From Gaiellasilicea sp963784895 (GTDB lineage Bacteria > Actinomycetota > Thermoleophilia > Gaiellales > Gaiellaceae), in contig CAWATM010000001.1 in NCBI GenBank assembly GCA_963784895.1, forward strand, positions 1-64,000: 64,000 nucleotides of DNA, in the 5' to 3' direction. This document shows, piece after piece, positions 52,751 through 62,052 of the stretch (the stretch's first letter is position 1; each line of letters opens with the position of its first letter). The translations under genes and the position numbers were made by a program. A model generated the notes under the pieces. It was not told the DNA's origin. It made no database searches and worked only from the letters and a program-made list of their open reading frames with translations.

Positions 52751-53913
52751 TTAGCTTGCGAGGGCGCGCTGGAACGGCGGCAGGAAGCCGGGCGAGAAGC
52801 GGACGTCGCCGACCCACGCGCGGAGGCGCTCGACCTCGCGTCGATGGCTGCGCGTGCGTCGCGGCCGACGTTTTCGAGCAGCTCGTAGATGATCTCGCCG
52901 TCGCGGCGCTGGGACCAGCCGCCGACGACGCGGCCGTCCCACCAGACGGTCGGACCGGCGTTGCCGTTCGAGTCGAAGAGGGTCGGGCCGTGGCCGCCGA
53001 GGTACCAGTCGCGCTCCTTCCAGCCCATCGTCGTCGGGTCGAGCGTCGGCAGCAGCGCCGCCGACGGCGCGGGACGAGGAGTCGCCTCGAGGTCGTCCTC
53101 GAGCACGTAGCCGGTCGCGCCGTCCAGATCGACCACGGCATGCGGCAGCGCGGCGAGCGCGGCACGGGTCTCGCGGGCCGTCCAGCCCGTCCACCAGCGC
53201 ATGTCCACCTCGGTCGCGGGCCCGAAGGCCGCGAGCCAGCGGCGAAGTAGGTCGGCCTGCGCCGTGGCGACGTCCAGCTCCTCGATCGGCCCGCCGAGCC
53301 AGGCCTCGGTCGTCACCCAGCGGAACTGCGGGCTGATCCACGAGCCGCGCGGCCGACCGCGCACCAGCCGTCCCTCCATCGCGAGCTGCGGCAGCACGCG
53401 CGCGCCGGCGCTCTGCTCGACGACCCAGCGCCCGGAGCCGAAGCGGAGCTTCGTCGCCAGCAGCGGCACGTCGGCGACGACGTCGCGCGTCATCGCTTCG
53501 CCGCGAGCGGCCACGGCGGCGAACGCCGCGTTCCCGGCGCGGGTGATCCAGGCGCCGGGGCGTGTCGAGACCCCGCTATCGCGGACGAAGCCCTCGAGCC
53601 GCTTCCGCTGGGTCGCGGCGACCGCCCGGGTCGCGGCGGCGAAGACGACCGGGACGAGCTCGCGCGGGACGGCCCAGAGCGTTCGCCGCATCGCGAGCAT
53701 GCGCACGATGCTCCGCTCGTCGTACAGGGCGCGCTCGACCTCCTCCGGCTCGACGCCGTCGCTGCGGGCCAGGATCGAGAGGAAGACCGTCACCGCATCG
53801 GTCGCATGCAGGCACACGAGCGAGCGGGCGACCGTGAGCGGATCGGCCGCGCGCTCAGTCGGCGCGAGCCGGTGGCGGCTGACGAGGCGCGCGCGTCGTT
53901 CTTCTTCACCCAT
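52751..53913 (-). CDS. winged-helix DNA-binding domain protein (HTH_42), one frame disruption
   Basis: The ATG at 53913 starts MGEEERRARLVSRHRLAPTE, followed by the family pattern (ARSLVCLHATDAVTVFLSIL, RMLAMRRTLWAVPRELVPVV, a WW-containing DMRWWTGWT and FDSNGNAGPTVWWDGRVVGG). At about 52837 one base is missing: the native end EVERLRAWVGDVRFSP through FLPPFQRALAS lies in the next frame and stops at 52751. The 1163-nt span is one short of a multiple of three. It is a divergent paralogue of the protein at 36214-37242; function unknown. Confidence 0.8.
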
Positions 53914-53924
53914 GCGGTGCACGG

Positions 53925-53934
53925 GACGTAGGAT
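53925..53934. promoter_or_regulatory. divergent hexamers sharing a central TA (GACGTAGGAT)
   Basis: The plus-strand TAGGAT ends 7 nt before the SDR GTG (53941). The minus-strand TACGTC, a weaker hexamer, ends 12 nt before the winged-helix ATG (53913). They share TA at 53929-53930. Confidence 0.35.
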
Positions 53935-53940
53935 CGCACC

Positions 53941-54777
53941 GTGGCGATCGAAATCGATCTCTCCGGGCGCGTCGCCCTCGTCACCGGCGGCTCCCGCGGA
54001 CTCGGCCGCGCCGATGCGCTGGCTCTGGCGCGCGCGGGGGCGGACGTCGTCATCGCCGACATCCAGGTCGAGTCGGACGAGTCGACCGAGACGGCCGAGT
54101 CGTACGGCGTCCTCGCGCAGGTGGCGAAGGCGCAGGGGATCGTCTACAGCGAGGCGACCGCGAAGGAGATCCAAGGTCTCGGCAGGCGCGCGGCCGCGAT
54201 CAAGTGCGACGTCACCGACCGCGAGCAGGTCAAGGAGACCGTCGACCGCGTCGTCGAGGAGTTCGGCTCGATCGACATCCTGATCAACAACGCCGGCACG
54301 CTCGACCACGTCGGCCAGTTCCACGACCAGAACCCGGAGCTGTGGGAGCGCGACCTCCGCGTCAACCTGACCGGCGGCTTCAACTGCGCGCAGGCGGTCT
54401 GGCCGCACATGAAGGAGCGCGAGTGGGGCCGGATCATCAACATGGCGTCGGTTGCCGGGACGCTCGGCGGTTTCGGCCAGGCCAGCTACTCGACCACGAA
54501 GGCGGGGATCCTCGGCCTGACGCGGACGCTCGCGATGGAGGGCGGCCGCCACGGGATCACCTGCAACGCGATCGTGCCGGGGATCATCGGCACCGAGGCT
54601 TTCCACTTCGCCAACCCGGCGATGAACGAGCGGATCGCGAACCGGACCGTCTTCAAGCGGCCCGGCGAGCCCGAGGACATCGCAAACGCGATCTGCTTCC
54701 TCTGCTCCGACCTCGCCAACTACATCACCGGCATCCAGCTGCAGGTCTCGGGCGGCGTCGAGCTATTTGTGTTCTGA
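53941..54777 (+). CDS. SDR-family oxidoreductase
   Basis: The 278-residue classical short-chain dehydrogenase has the cofactor motif VTGGSRGLGRADALAL, NNAG in LINNAGTLDH and the catalytic triad Ser in NMASVAGTL with Tyr/Lys in ASYSTTKAG. An about 25-residue insertion after VVIADIQVESD (residues 40-70) is reminiscent of mycofactocin-dependent SDRs, although no mycofactocin genes are seen. GTG start with TAGGAT ending 7 nt before it (leaderless). It is followed by a composite repeat, then an acyl-CoA dehydrogenase on the same strand. Confidence 0.88.
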   Translation: MAIEIDLSGRVALVTGGSRGLGRADALALARAGADVVIADIQVESDESTETAESYGVLAQVAKAQGIVYSEATAKEIQGLGRRAAAIKCDVTDREQVKETVDRVVEEFGSIDILINNAGTLDHVGQFHDQNPELWERDLRVNLTGGFNCAQAVWPHMKEREWGRIINMASVAGTLGGFGQASYSTTKAGILGLTRTLAMEGGRHGITCNAIVPGIIGTEAFHFANPAMNERIANRTVFKRPGEPEDIANAICFLCSDLANYITGIQLQVSGGVELFVF

Positions 54778-54784
54778 CGGTTTT

Positions 54785-54850
54785 GGGGCCGCAAGCGGCC
54801 CCCTTTAGGGGTCTTCGCGCGATCGTCATCCGCTTCCGCGGATGACGATC
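54785..54850 (-). repeat. GACCCCTGAAG composite repeat, copy 5 (variant core GACCCCTAAAG)
   Basis: Read on the minus strand: a perfect 13-bp inverted repeat GATCGTCATCCGC / GCGGATGACGATC with loop GGAA, then GCGCGAAGACCCCTAAAG, then GGGGCCGC-TT-GCGGCCCC. Here it lies between two co-directional + strand genes; on the + strand the GGGGCCGC hairpin followed by CTTT sits 7 bases after the SDR stop. Confidence 0.7.
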
Positions 54851-54861
54851 CTGCGCCGGCA

Positions 54862-55989
54862 ATGATCGCGTTCGAGCTATCCCCGGAGCAGCAGGAGCTG
54901 CGCGACCTCGCGCACGACTTCGCCGAGCGCGAGCTGCGTCCGGTTGCGCGGGAGTGGGACGAGCGGGAGGCCTGCCCGCCGGAACTGCTCGGCAAGGCGG
55001 CCGCGCTCGGGCTGACGTCCCACGCGATCCCGACGGAGTACGGCGGCGGTGGGGTCGCGGCGGTGACGTCGAGCCTGATCGCGGAGGAGCTCTCGTGGGG
55101 CTGCGCGGGACTCGCCGCTCCGATCGGCGCGACGATGTTTCCCGTGCGGCCGTTGCTGCGTTCGGGCACGGACGAGCAGAAGCAGCGCTGGCTGCCGCGG
55201 CTTGCGTCGGAGGAGGGCTGCCTCGCGGCGATCGCGTTCACCGAGCCGGGCGCCGGCTCCGACGTCAGCGGGATCCAGGCGACGGCGCGCCGCGATGGCG
55301 ACGAGTACGTGGTGAGTGGGGAGAAGTGCTACGTCACGAACGGCGGCATCGCCGAGCTGACGATCGTCTTCGCCAAGCTGGACGGGGCGATCACCGCATT
55401 CCTGGTCGAGGCGGGTGACCCCGGCGTGTCGGCGGGCAGGAAGGAGCCGAAACTCGGCCTCCGTTCTTCCTACACGGGCTCGGTCCTCTTCGACGAGGCG
55501 CGGCTTCCGGCCGACCGCCTGCTCGGCGAGGAGGGAGAGGGGTTCGCGATCGCGATGGACTTCTTCATGCACTCGCGCCCGCAGGTGGCGGCATCGGCGG
55601 TCGGGATCGCCCGCGCGGCGTTCGAGTACGCGACCGAGTACGCGAACGATCGGCGGGCCTTCGGCAAGCCCCTGCTCGCCAAGCAGGGCGTCTCGTTCAA
55701 GCTCGCCGACATGGCGATGCAGGTCGAGGCATCGCGCTTGCTCGTCTGGCGCGCGGCAGCGGCACTCGACGCCGGTGAGGACGCCGGGCTGCTCGGCTCC
55801 TACGCGAAGGGCTTTGCGGCCGACGCCGCGATGGGGGTTACGACCGACGCGGTGCAGGTGCTCGGCGGCGCGGGGATCATGCGCGACCATCCGGTCGAGA
55901 AGTGGATGCGGGACGCGAAGGTGCTCCAGATCGTCGAGGGCACGTCCGAGATCCAGCGTCACGTGATCGTCCAGTATCTCCGCCGCTAG
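54862..55989 (+). CDS. acyl-CoA dehydrogenase
   Basis: The 375-residue FAD enzyme shows ELSPEQQELRDLAHDFAERE, FTEPGAGSDVSGIQATARRD, CYVTNGGIAELTIVFA, LGGAGIMRDHPVEKWMRDAK and the C-terminal VEGTSEIQRHVIVQYL with the catalytic Glu. It probably acts in beta-oxidation alongside the SDR just upstream, though a composite repeat separates the two genes. It differs clearly from the other two acyl-CoA dehydrogenases in the window. No operator like that at 51435 is seen before it. Confidence 0.92.
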   Translation: MIAFELSPEQQELRDLAHDFAERELRPVAREWDEREACPPELLGKAAALGLTSHAIPTEYGGGGVAAVTSSLIAEELSWGCAGLAAPIGATMFPVRPLLRSGTDEQKQRWLPRLASEEGCLAAIAFTEPGAGSDVSGIQATARRDGDEYVVSGEKCYVTNGGIAELTIVFAKLDGAITAFLVEAGDPGVSAGRKEPKLGLRSSYTGSVLFDEARLPADRLLGEEGEGFAIAMDFFMHSRPQVAASAVGIARAAFEYATEYANDRRAFGKPLLAKQGVSFKLADMAMQVEASRLLVWRAAAALDAGEDAGLLGSYAKGFAADAAMGVTTDAVQVLGGAGIMRDHPVEKWMRDAKVLQIVEGTSEIQRHVIVQYLRR

Positions 55990-56045
55990 ACCTTCACCAA
56001 ATCGGGAACATCGCTCGCCGGGGCCGCGGCTACACTGACCGGCTC

Positions 56046-57900
56046 GTGCGAGTAGACGCGACACCGGTTCGCGCCGGGGTACCCGACCGCCCGGTGCGCT
56101 TGGTCGCGCGCTGGGCGTTGGTCTCCTTGGCGCTGCTCGCCGTCCTGACGGCGCTGATCGGCCTCGCCTTCGCGGGCTCCCCCAGCTCGCATCGCCGACG
56201 GAGTCTTGATCGCCGGCGTCGACGTCGGCGGCTTGACGCAGGGCGAAGCCCGGACGGTGCTCGAGCGCCGTTTCGACCGCGTCGCCCGTGTTCCGATCGT
56301 CTTCACCGCCGGCGGCAAGGAGTATCCGATCAAGGCGACGACGCTCGGCGTCGAGGCCGACTGGGCGACGGCGGTCGACTCGGCGGCGCGCGAGGGTGAG
56401 GGCTTCGGCCCGGTCCGGGGCTTCAAGCGGTTGCAGACGCGTTTCTTCGGTTCCGAGATCGCACCGCCCGTGCGGGCGTACGAGGCCGCGCTCGACTTCA
56501 AGCTCGCGACGCTCGCCCGCGCGATCGACCAGAGCCACGTCGAGGCGAAGCTCGTGCGCCGCGGCCTCGCCGTCGAGGTCGTGGCCGGCCAGTCCGGCCA
56601 GAGCCTGGCCCAGGATCTTGCTGCGGGCCGGATCGTCCGCGCGCTGGCGCGGCTCGAGCGCGGCCAGCCGATCGCGCTGCCGGTGCGGCTCGATCCCGTC
56701 GAGGTGACCGCCGCCGATCTCGCTCCCGCCGCCGCCCAGGCGCGCACCGCGCTCTCCGCGCCGGTTCGGCTCGAGTACGAGGGGACCCGGTGGAAGCTGC
56801 CGCGCTGGCGGATCGCCGAGCTGCTCAGTCTGCCCGTCGCAGGCGCTACCGGCGTCGCGATCGCAGGCCCGGGGGCCGAGGCGTGGTTCGGGAAGCTGCG
56901 CAAGACGGTCGAGCGTCCGGCGGCCGACGCGACCTTCCGTCCGGTCGGCGACGGCATCGAGGTGGTCGCAGCCAAGGACGGCCTCGCAGTCGATGTGCCG
57001 GCGACCGCGAAGGCGCTGCTTGCCGCCGCCGTCGCGCCGGGCGAGCGGACAGCGACGCTGGTCGTCCGCACCGCCGAGGCGGAGCGCACGACGGCCGAGG
57101 CGCAGGCGATGGGGATCGAGCGCCGGCTCGCCTCCTACACGACGCTCTATGCCGGGACGCCCGACCGGATCACGAACCTCCAGCTCGGCGTCTCGCTGCT
57201 CAACGGCGCTCTCGTCGCACCCGGGGCCACGTTCTCCTTCAACGACCGCGTCGGCGAGCGCACGATCGAGCGCGGCTTCCGGCCGGCGCCCGTGATCATC
57301 AAGGACGAGTACGAGGAGGACGTCGGCGGCGGTGTCTCGCAGGTCGCGACGACGGTCTTCAATGCCGCCTGGGAGGCGGGCCTGAAGATCGCCGAGCGAA
57401 ACCCGCACTCGCTCTACATCAGCCGCTACCAGCTCGGCCGCGACGCAACCGTCAACTACCCGGATCTCGATCTCAAGTTCGTCAACGACACGCCGAAGTG
57501 GGTCTACGTGGCCGGCGCGTCCGGCGGCGCCGGCATCACCGTCTCGATCTACGGCGGCGGCCCCGAGCGGCGCGTCGAGAGCGGCACCGGCTCGATCAGG
57601 GAGACAGGGCCGGCGCCGATCCGCCGCGTCAACGACCCGACGCTGCCGAAGGGCGAGACCGCAATCGAGGAGGAGGGCTCGCCTGCGCGCGCCGCCTCGG
57701 TCACGCGCACCGTTTACGACGAACAGGGCGAGGTGCTGCACGAGGAGACGTGGAACACGTCCTATCGCGGCGAGTACCGGATCATCCGCGTCGGCACGAA
57801 GCCGCCGCCGAAGCCCGAGCCGAAAGCGAAGCCCAAGGCCGAGAAGCCGGCGCCGCCGCCGCCGACCGAAACGGCTCCGACTACGACGACTCAGCCCTAG
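56046..57900 (+). CDS. VanW-family protein with peptidoglycan-binding-like repeats (one frame disruption)
   Basis: The GTG at 56046, 10 nt after TACACT, starts a cytoplasmic stretch and one membrane helix (WALVSLALLAVLTALIGLAF). At the CCCCC run (56179-56183) one extra base shifts the frame; the rest continues as IAGVDVGGLTQGEARTVLER to the end. Two PG-binding-4-like domains precede the VanW domain (FSFNDRVGERTIERGF, VGGGVSQVATTVFNAAW), followed by a Pro/Lys/Thr tail. The 1855-nt span is one over a multiple of three; repaired length about 617 residues. VanW function is unknown, probably wall related. Confidence 0.85.
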
Positions 57901-58294
57901 CGACCGCCTCGAGGAAGGCGGCGGGCAACCGGATCGGGCGGCGCGTTGTTGCGTCGACCGTGGCGTGCGACGTCGAGCCCTCGGCGACGAGCTCGCCGTC
58001 GCGCTCGACCGCGTACTCGTAGCGGAAGCGTGCGCCGCGCAGGTCGACGCAACGAGCCCAGATCCGCAGCCGGTCCTCGAAGCGGGCGGCGCGGTGGTAG
58101 TGGACGTGCACCTCCGTGGTCAGCGCCTCGATCCCCTGCTCCTGGATCGCGCGATAGCCGCCGGCGTGCTCGGCGAGCCAGCCGACGCGCGCGACCTCGA
58201 GCCAGACGACGAACGACGCGTGGTGCGCGATTCCCTGCGCATCCGTTTCCGCGAAGCGAACGACGACATCGGTCGAATAGTGAAAGCCCTCCAC
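57881..58294 (-). CDS. acyl-CoA thioesterase, 4HBT hotdog fold
   Basis: The 137-residue product matches YbgC/4HBT thioesterases: VVRFAETDAQGIAHHASFVV with the catalytic Asp in ETDAQGI, WLEVARVGWL and VHVHYHRAARFEDRLRIWA. Such enzymes hydrolyse acyl-CoA esters. It overlaps the end of the VanW gene tail to tail by 20 bases and fits the acyl-CoA metabolism theme of the region. Confidence 0.88.
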   Translation of the reverse strand: MEGFHYSTDVVVRFAETDAQGIAHHASFVVWLEVARVGWLAEHAGGYRAIQEQGIEALTTEVHVHYHRAARFEDRLRIWARCVDLRGARFRYEYAVERDGELVAEGSTSHATVDATTRRPIRLPAAFLEAVARAESS

Positions 58295-58326
58295 CGCAAG
58301 GACTTTCGCAGGACGGGCGGATCGCC

Positions 58327-58497
58327 CTAGGCGGCGGCCCGGCGAACCGTCCGCTCGTCGAGAACCGTGCGGCAGTCTTGGCAGACCTTCTGCTCGACCT
58401 CGTACGGGATCCCGGCGTGCTGGCGGAGTGCGTGCGCGATCACGGCCTTGTGCTCGTGCAGCCGGCCGGCTCGCTTGCTGAAATTGCTCGATGCCAT
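58327..58497 (-). CDS. small CxxC protein, function unknown
   Basis: The ATG at 58497 gives 56 residues, with GAGGGATGAG directly upstream. The N-terminal half is a basic helix (SNFSKRAGRLHEHKAVIAHA) and the C-terminal half has VEQKVCQDCRTVLDERTV, one CxxC pair plus two His, which might bind zinc as half a zinc ribbon or as a dimer. No family is recognised. It lies 32 bases before the thioesterase gene on the same strand. Confidence 0.65.
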   Translation of the reverse strand: MASSNFSKRAGRLHEHKAVIAHALRQHAGIPYEVEQKVCQDCRTVLDERTVRRAAA

Positions 58498-58691
58498 CTC
58501 ATCCCTCACGTTACGGATAGGCCGGGGAGAAGCAAGAGCCGAAACGGTGAACAACCCGTGTCGACATGGTGACGTGCACCGTTCGTGATACTCCTCGCGT
58601 CGGCTGTTGCAGGCCCGGCGCGGACGATCCGCACGGCTCCGTGCTCGACGTGCCCCGTTACCGTTGGGGCCCGACTGGGTAGCATCTTTCT

Positions 58692-59003
58692 ATGACGAAG
58701 ACACAGCAGAAGGACATTCTCGCGCGCTTCCAGGACATCGGCTCCGAGGCGTTGAACAAGCTCCAGGACGTGCCCGGCGGCTCCAGGCTCGTCGACATGG
58801 CGAACGAGACCAAGGCCAGGCTGGACGAGATGCAGAAGAAGCTTCGGGGCCTCGACGCGCTCGAGCAGCGGGTCGCTGCGATCGAGAAACAGCTCGGGAT
58901 GACGGCGGCGAAGCCGGCAGCGAAGAAGGCCGCTGCAACGAAGCCGGCGGCGTCGAAGCCCGAAGCAGCGAAGCCGGCGACGCCGAAGATGCCTCCCGCC
59001 TAG
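58692..59003 (+). CDS. small coiled-coil protein with Ala/Lys/Pro tail
   Basis: The 103-residue product has an amphipathic helix (DILARFQDIGSEALNKLQDV), a longer predicted coiled coil (ETKARLDEMQKKLRGLDALE) and a low-complexity AKPA/KKAA tail. No catalytic motif. TAGCAT ends exactly 7 nt before the ATG with no ribosome binding site, so it is likely leaderless. Similar short heptad-plus-Lys/Ala proteins in actinobacteria are often DNA- or membrane-associated, but no function is claimed. Convergent with the lipid-kinase gene. Confidence 0.75.
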   Translation: MTKTQQKDILARFQDIGSEALNKLQDVPGGSRLVDMANETKARLDEMQKKLRGLDALEQRVAAIEKQLGMTAAKPAAKKAAATKPAASKPEAAKPATPKMPPA

Positions 59004-59027
59004 TTGGAGGGCTTGGCGGAGTAGCGG

Positions 59028-59966
59028 CTAGGCGGGAACGCGGAGCCGCAGCGCCCGCGGCACGATCTCGAAGCGCACCGGCGTCGTCCCCGGCTGTTCG
59101 CCGTCGAGCTCGACGGGGAGCGGCGCGTCGGCGTCGACTGTGACGACGGCCCCGCGGAGCAGCTCCGCCTTGGGGTGGGGCAGGTGCTTGCCCCAGAACG
59201 TCTTCGGCAGCGTCGTCAGCAGGTCGCGCTTGGTCAGATCTCCGATCGTGAGCACGTCGAAGAGGCCGTCGTCCGGCTCCGCGTCGGGGCAGATGACCAT
59301 TCCGCCGCCGAAGGTCTTGCCGTTCGCCACGACGACATCGTGCATCCGGCCGCTCCGGCTTTCGCCGTCGACCGTCAGCCGCAACTCCGAGTTCTGCCAC
59401 TTCGCGAAGACCGCGAACGTCGCCCAGAGATAGGAGACCTTGCCGCCGAGCGCCTTCGTCGTCTCGTTGGCGCGCTGCGCGATCGCACCGCTCATCCCGG
59501 CGCTCGCGACGTTCGCGAAGTGCGACCCGGCTTCGCTCCCGTCCCAGGCCCGGTAGTCCGCCCGGCCGAGGTCGATCGTCCGGGTCGTCCCCGAGAGCGC
59601 CACTTCGATCGCGCGGTCGAGCTTGTGCGGGATCGCGTACGTGCGGGCGAAGTCCCAGCCGGTTCCGCACGGGATCATCGCGATCTCCACGTCCTCGCGA
59701 CCGGCGATCCCGTTGGCGACCTCGTTCACAGAGCCGTCGCCGCCGACGACGACGAGCAGCTTCGAGCCGCCCTCGGCGGCGTCGCGCGCGAGCTCGCGGA
59801 GGTGACCTGGCCGCTCGGAGAAGAGGACGTCGCCCTCGAGCCCCTTCGTCGCCGCGCGGTGCGCCATCTCCGCCCAGCGCCGACCCGTCGACCCGTTCGC
59901 CGAAGCCGGGTTGACGAGGAAGAGGGTGTCGCTAATGAGAAGAGGTCGCGGTGGCGAGGGCCACAC
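59028..59966 (-). CDS. diacylglycerol/lipid kinase-like protein (DAGK catalytic domain)
   Basis: The 312-residue product shows the YegS/DgkB-type motifs FLVNPASANGSTGRRW, VVVGGDGSVNEVANGI and IPCGTGWDFARTY, with the C-terminal DDGLFDVLTIGD and DGEQPG. These kinases phosphorylate a lipid or sphingoid substrate at the membrane face; substrate unknown. The GTG at 59966 overlaps deoD by 35 bases; a later start is possible but would trim the first beta strand. Confidence 0.86.
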   Translation of the reverse strand: MWPSPPRPLLISDTLFLVNPASANGSTGRRWAEMAHRAATKGLEGDVLFSERPGHLRELARDAAEGGSKLLVVVGGDGSVNEVANGIAGREDVEIAMIPCGTGWDFARTYAIPHKLDRAIEVALSGTTRTIDLGRADYRAWDGSEAGSHFANVASAGMSGAIAQRANETTKALGGKVSYLWATFAVFAKWQNSELRLTVDGESRSGRMHDVVVANGKTFGGGMVICPDAEPDDGLFDVLTIGDLTKRDLLTTLPKTFWGKHLPHPKAELLRGAVVTVDADAPLPVELDGEQPGTTPVRFEIVPRALRLRVPA

Positions 59967-60645
59967 GCGTCATCCGGTCGACGGCGGCCTTCATCTCGTC
60001 GTCCGTCACCCGCTTGAACTCGCCCTCGACGATGATGTCGCTGACGATCAGCAGGCAGCCGGCCTGGACGCCCTTGAGCGCGCCGACGGTGAAGAGCGCC
60101 GCGGCCTCCATCTCGACTGCGAGCACGCCGCGCTTGGACCAGCGTTCGTACTGGCCCTCGTCCGGGTTGTAGAAGAGGTCGCTCGAGACGATCGGGCCGA
60201 CGTGCATGTCCTGGCCGATCTCCTTGGCGACATGGACGGCGCCGTGGATCAGGTCCCAGCTCGCGGTCGGGCAGTGCGGCTCGTTGCCGACGAGGTGCAT
60301 CGCCGTCGAGTCGGCCGGGACGGCGCTGATCGCGACGATCATGTCACCCAGCTTGTGGTGCGCCTGCAGGCCGCCGCAGGTGCCGACGCGGAGCAGCTTC
60401 TTGACGCCGAGCTGGATCAGCTCCTCGAAGACGATCGTGGCGCCGGGGCAGCCCATCCCGGTCCCCTGCACGGAGACGCGCTTCCCCTCGAACGTGCCGG
60501 TGTAGCCGAGGAGGCCCCGCTCCGAGTTCTTCTGCTCGACCTCGTCGAGGTACGTCTCGGCGATGTACTTCGCCCGGAGCGGGTCGCCCGGGAGCAGGCA
60601 GGCTTCGGCGTAGTCGCCGGGCTCGGCTCGCACGTGGATCGGCAT
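59932..60645 (-). CDS. deoD: purine-nucleoside phosphorylase DeoD
   Basis: DeoD cleaves purine nucleosides with phosphate to base and ribose-1-phosphate. The 237-residue product starts MPIHVRAEPGDYAEACLLPG (phosphate-binding) and contains GYTGTFEGKRVSVQGTGMGC, the VGTCGG strand, EMEAAALFTVGAL and the catalytic Asp in LLIVSDIIVEGE. TAGGGT ends 8 nt before the ATG (nearly leaderless). It heads a two-gene unit with the lipid kinase. Confidence 0.95.
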   Translation of the reverse strand: MPIHVRAEPGDYAEACLLPGDPLRAKYIAETYLDEVEQKNSERGLLGYTGTFEGKRVSVQGTGMGCPGATIVFEELIQLGVKKLLRVGTCGGLQAHHKLGDMIVAISAVPADSTAMHLVGNEPHCPTASWDLIHGAVHVAKEIGQDMHVGPIVSSDLFYNPDEGQYERWSKRGVLAVEMEAAALFTVGALKGVQAGCLLIVSDIIVEGEFKRVTDDEMKAAVDRMTRVALATATSSH

Positions 60646-60652
60646 CCGCGAG

Positions 60653-60662
60653 ACCCTATACG
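60653..60662. promoter_or_regulatory. divergent hexamers sharing a central TA (ACCCTATACG)
   Basis: The minus-strand TAGGGT ends 8 nt before the deoD ATG (60645). The plus-strand TATACG would serve the GNAT gene, whose ATG is at 60677. They share TA at 60657-60658; the plus hexamer lacks the final T. Confidence 0.35.
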
Positions 60663-61457
60663 TGAAACTCAGAGCGATGGCGCATATCGTCGAGCCGCCG
60701 CTGGAGCAGATCCTCGAGTACTGCGCGGAGGACCCCATCGAGCGCGTCTTCCTCGAGGACGTCGCCCGGCGCGGGCTCGGCCGCTTCAGCGGAATCGAGG
60801 AGGACGGACGACTCGTCGCGCTCTGCCACTCGGGCGCGAACATCGTTCCGTCCGGCGAGCGGTGCGGCGCCTTCGCGTCGGTCGCCGTCCGTGCGCGCGC
60901 ACGGATGCTGATCGGCGAGCAGCGCGCCGTCTCCGACCTCTGGGAGGCGGCGCGGACAGCGGCTGCCCGCCGTCCGCGAGGATCGCCCGGACCAGCCCGT
61001 CTACGCCATCTCGGCCGCCCCGGAGCCGGGCGAGACCGGTCTGCGCCGGGCGGGGCTCGCCGATCTCGACCTGCTCGTTCCGGCATGCGCGCTCGCCCAC
61101 GAGGGCGAGCTCGGCATCGACCCGCTCCGGCGCGACGCGGACGGCTTCCGCTGGCGGACGCGCGCCCAGATCGACGAGGGGCGCTCGTGGCTCTGGGAGG
61201 AGGACGGCGTCATCCTCTTCAAGGCGGAGGCGTCGGCGTGGACGGCGCAGGCGGTGCAGCTGCAGCAGGTGTGGACCGATCCGGAGGCACGGGGCCGCGG
61301 GAACGGAAGCCGGGGACTGCGCGACCTGATCCGCCTCCTGCTGGCGCGGGTACCGACCGTGTGCCTCTTCGTCCGTTCGGACAACGAGGCCGCGATCGCG
61401 CTCTACGACAGCGTCGGGATGGATCATGTGCTCGACTACCGGAGCGTGCTCCTGTGA
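60662..61457 (+). CDS. GNAT-family acetyltransferase, two-domain (one frame disruption)
   Basis: The N-terminal part (VEPPLEQILEYCAEDPIERV, then LGRFSGIEEDGRLVALCHSG) resembles the DUF4081-type domain that precedes GNAT in an actinobacterial family. The C-terminal part (LQQVWTDPEARGRGNGSRGL, LFVRSDNEAAIALYDSVGM) is the acetyl-CoA-binding domain. Near 60961 one extra base in a GG run separates them into two frames. The 796-nt span is one over a multiple of three. ATG 60677 may be the real start. Its end overlaps the histidine-phosphatase gene by 4 bases. Confidence 0.82.
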
Positions 61458-62038
61458 AGGAGTTGGTGCTTGCCCGGCACGCCGAGAGCGAGTTCAACGT
61501 GCTCGAGCGGCTGAACGGGGATCCCTCGGTGCAGGTCGTGTTGACCGCGGCGGGGCGCATGCAGGCCCGGGCGCTCGGTGCGGAAGCGGGGCCGGTCGAC
61601 CTCGTCGCCCACTCGTCCTTCGGGCGGACGCGCGAGACGGCGGAAGTCGCCTGGCCGGGGACGCCGCTGCTCGAGGTTCCCGAGCTGGGTGAGTTCACGT
61701 TCGGGAGCTTCGAGGGCTCGCGCTGGGCGGAGGGGTTCGACGACTGGGTCCGGACGTCCGCGCCCGACGTGGGGGCGCCGGGCGGCGGCGAGAGCCGCGT
61801 CGAGGCGGCGCGCCGTTTCCTCCGCGGCTACCGGACGCTCCTCGCACGGCCGGAGGAGCGGATCGGCGCGATCGCACACGGCGCGCCCGTCGCGTACGTC
61901 CTCCTCGCACTCGAGGGAAAGCCGCCCGTCCGGGTGCTCGAGGGAGTCGAGCAGGCGCGCCCATTCACGATCGCTTCCGCCGACCTCGACCGAGCGCTCG
62001 ACCTCATTGACGCTTGGGTCGCGTCGCCCGTCTTCTAG
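61454..62038 (+). CDS. histidine phosphatase family protein
   Basis: The 194-residue product starts ELVLARHAESEFNVLERLNG with the RHA catalytic His, then the Arg in SSFGRTRETAE, Glu in ELGEFTFGSFEG and the second His in IGAIAHGAPVAYV. It is a phosphoglycerate-mutase-superfamily phosphatase of unknown substrate. The GTG overlaps the GNAT stop (GTGA), so the two are coupled. Confidence 0.88.
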   Translation: MKELVLARHAESEFNVLERLNGDPSVQVVLTAAGRMQARALGAEAGPVDLVAHSSFGRTRETAEVAWPGTPLLEVPELGEFTFGSFEGSRWAEGFDDWVRTSAPDVGAPGGGESRVEAARRFLRGYRTLLARPEERIGAIAHGAPVAYVLLALEGKPPVRVLEGVEQARPFTIASADLDRALDLIDAWVASPVF

Positions 62039-62052
62039 GGCACACTGAAGCG

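Noticed and set aside
52751..53913. Winged-helix gene as a true pseudogene
   Set aside because: Only one missing base near the end breaks it, and all family motifs and codon pattern are intact on both sides; error is the simpler reading.
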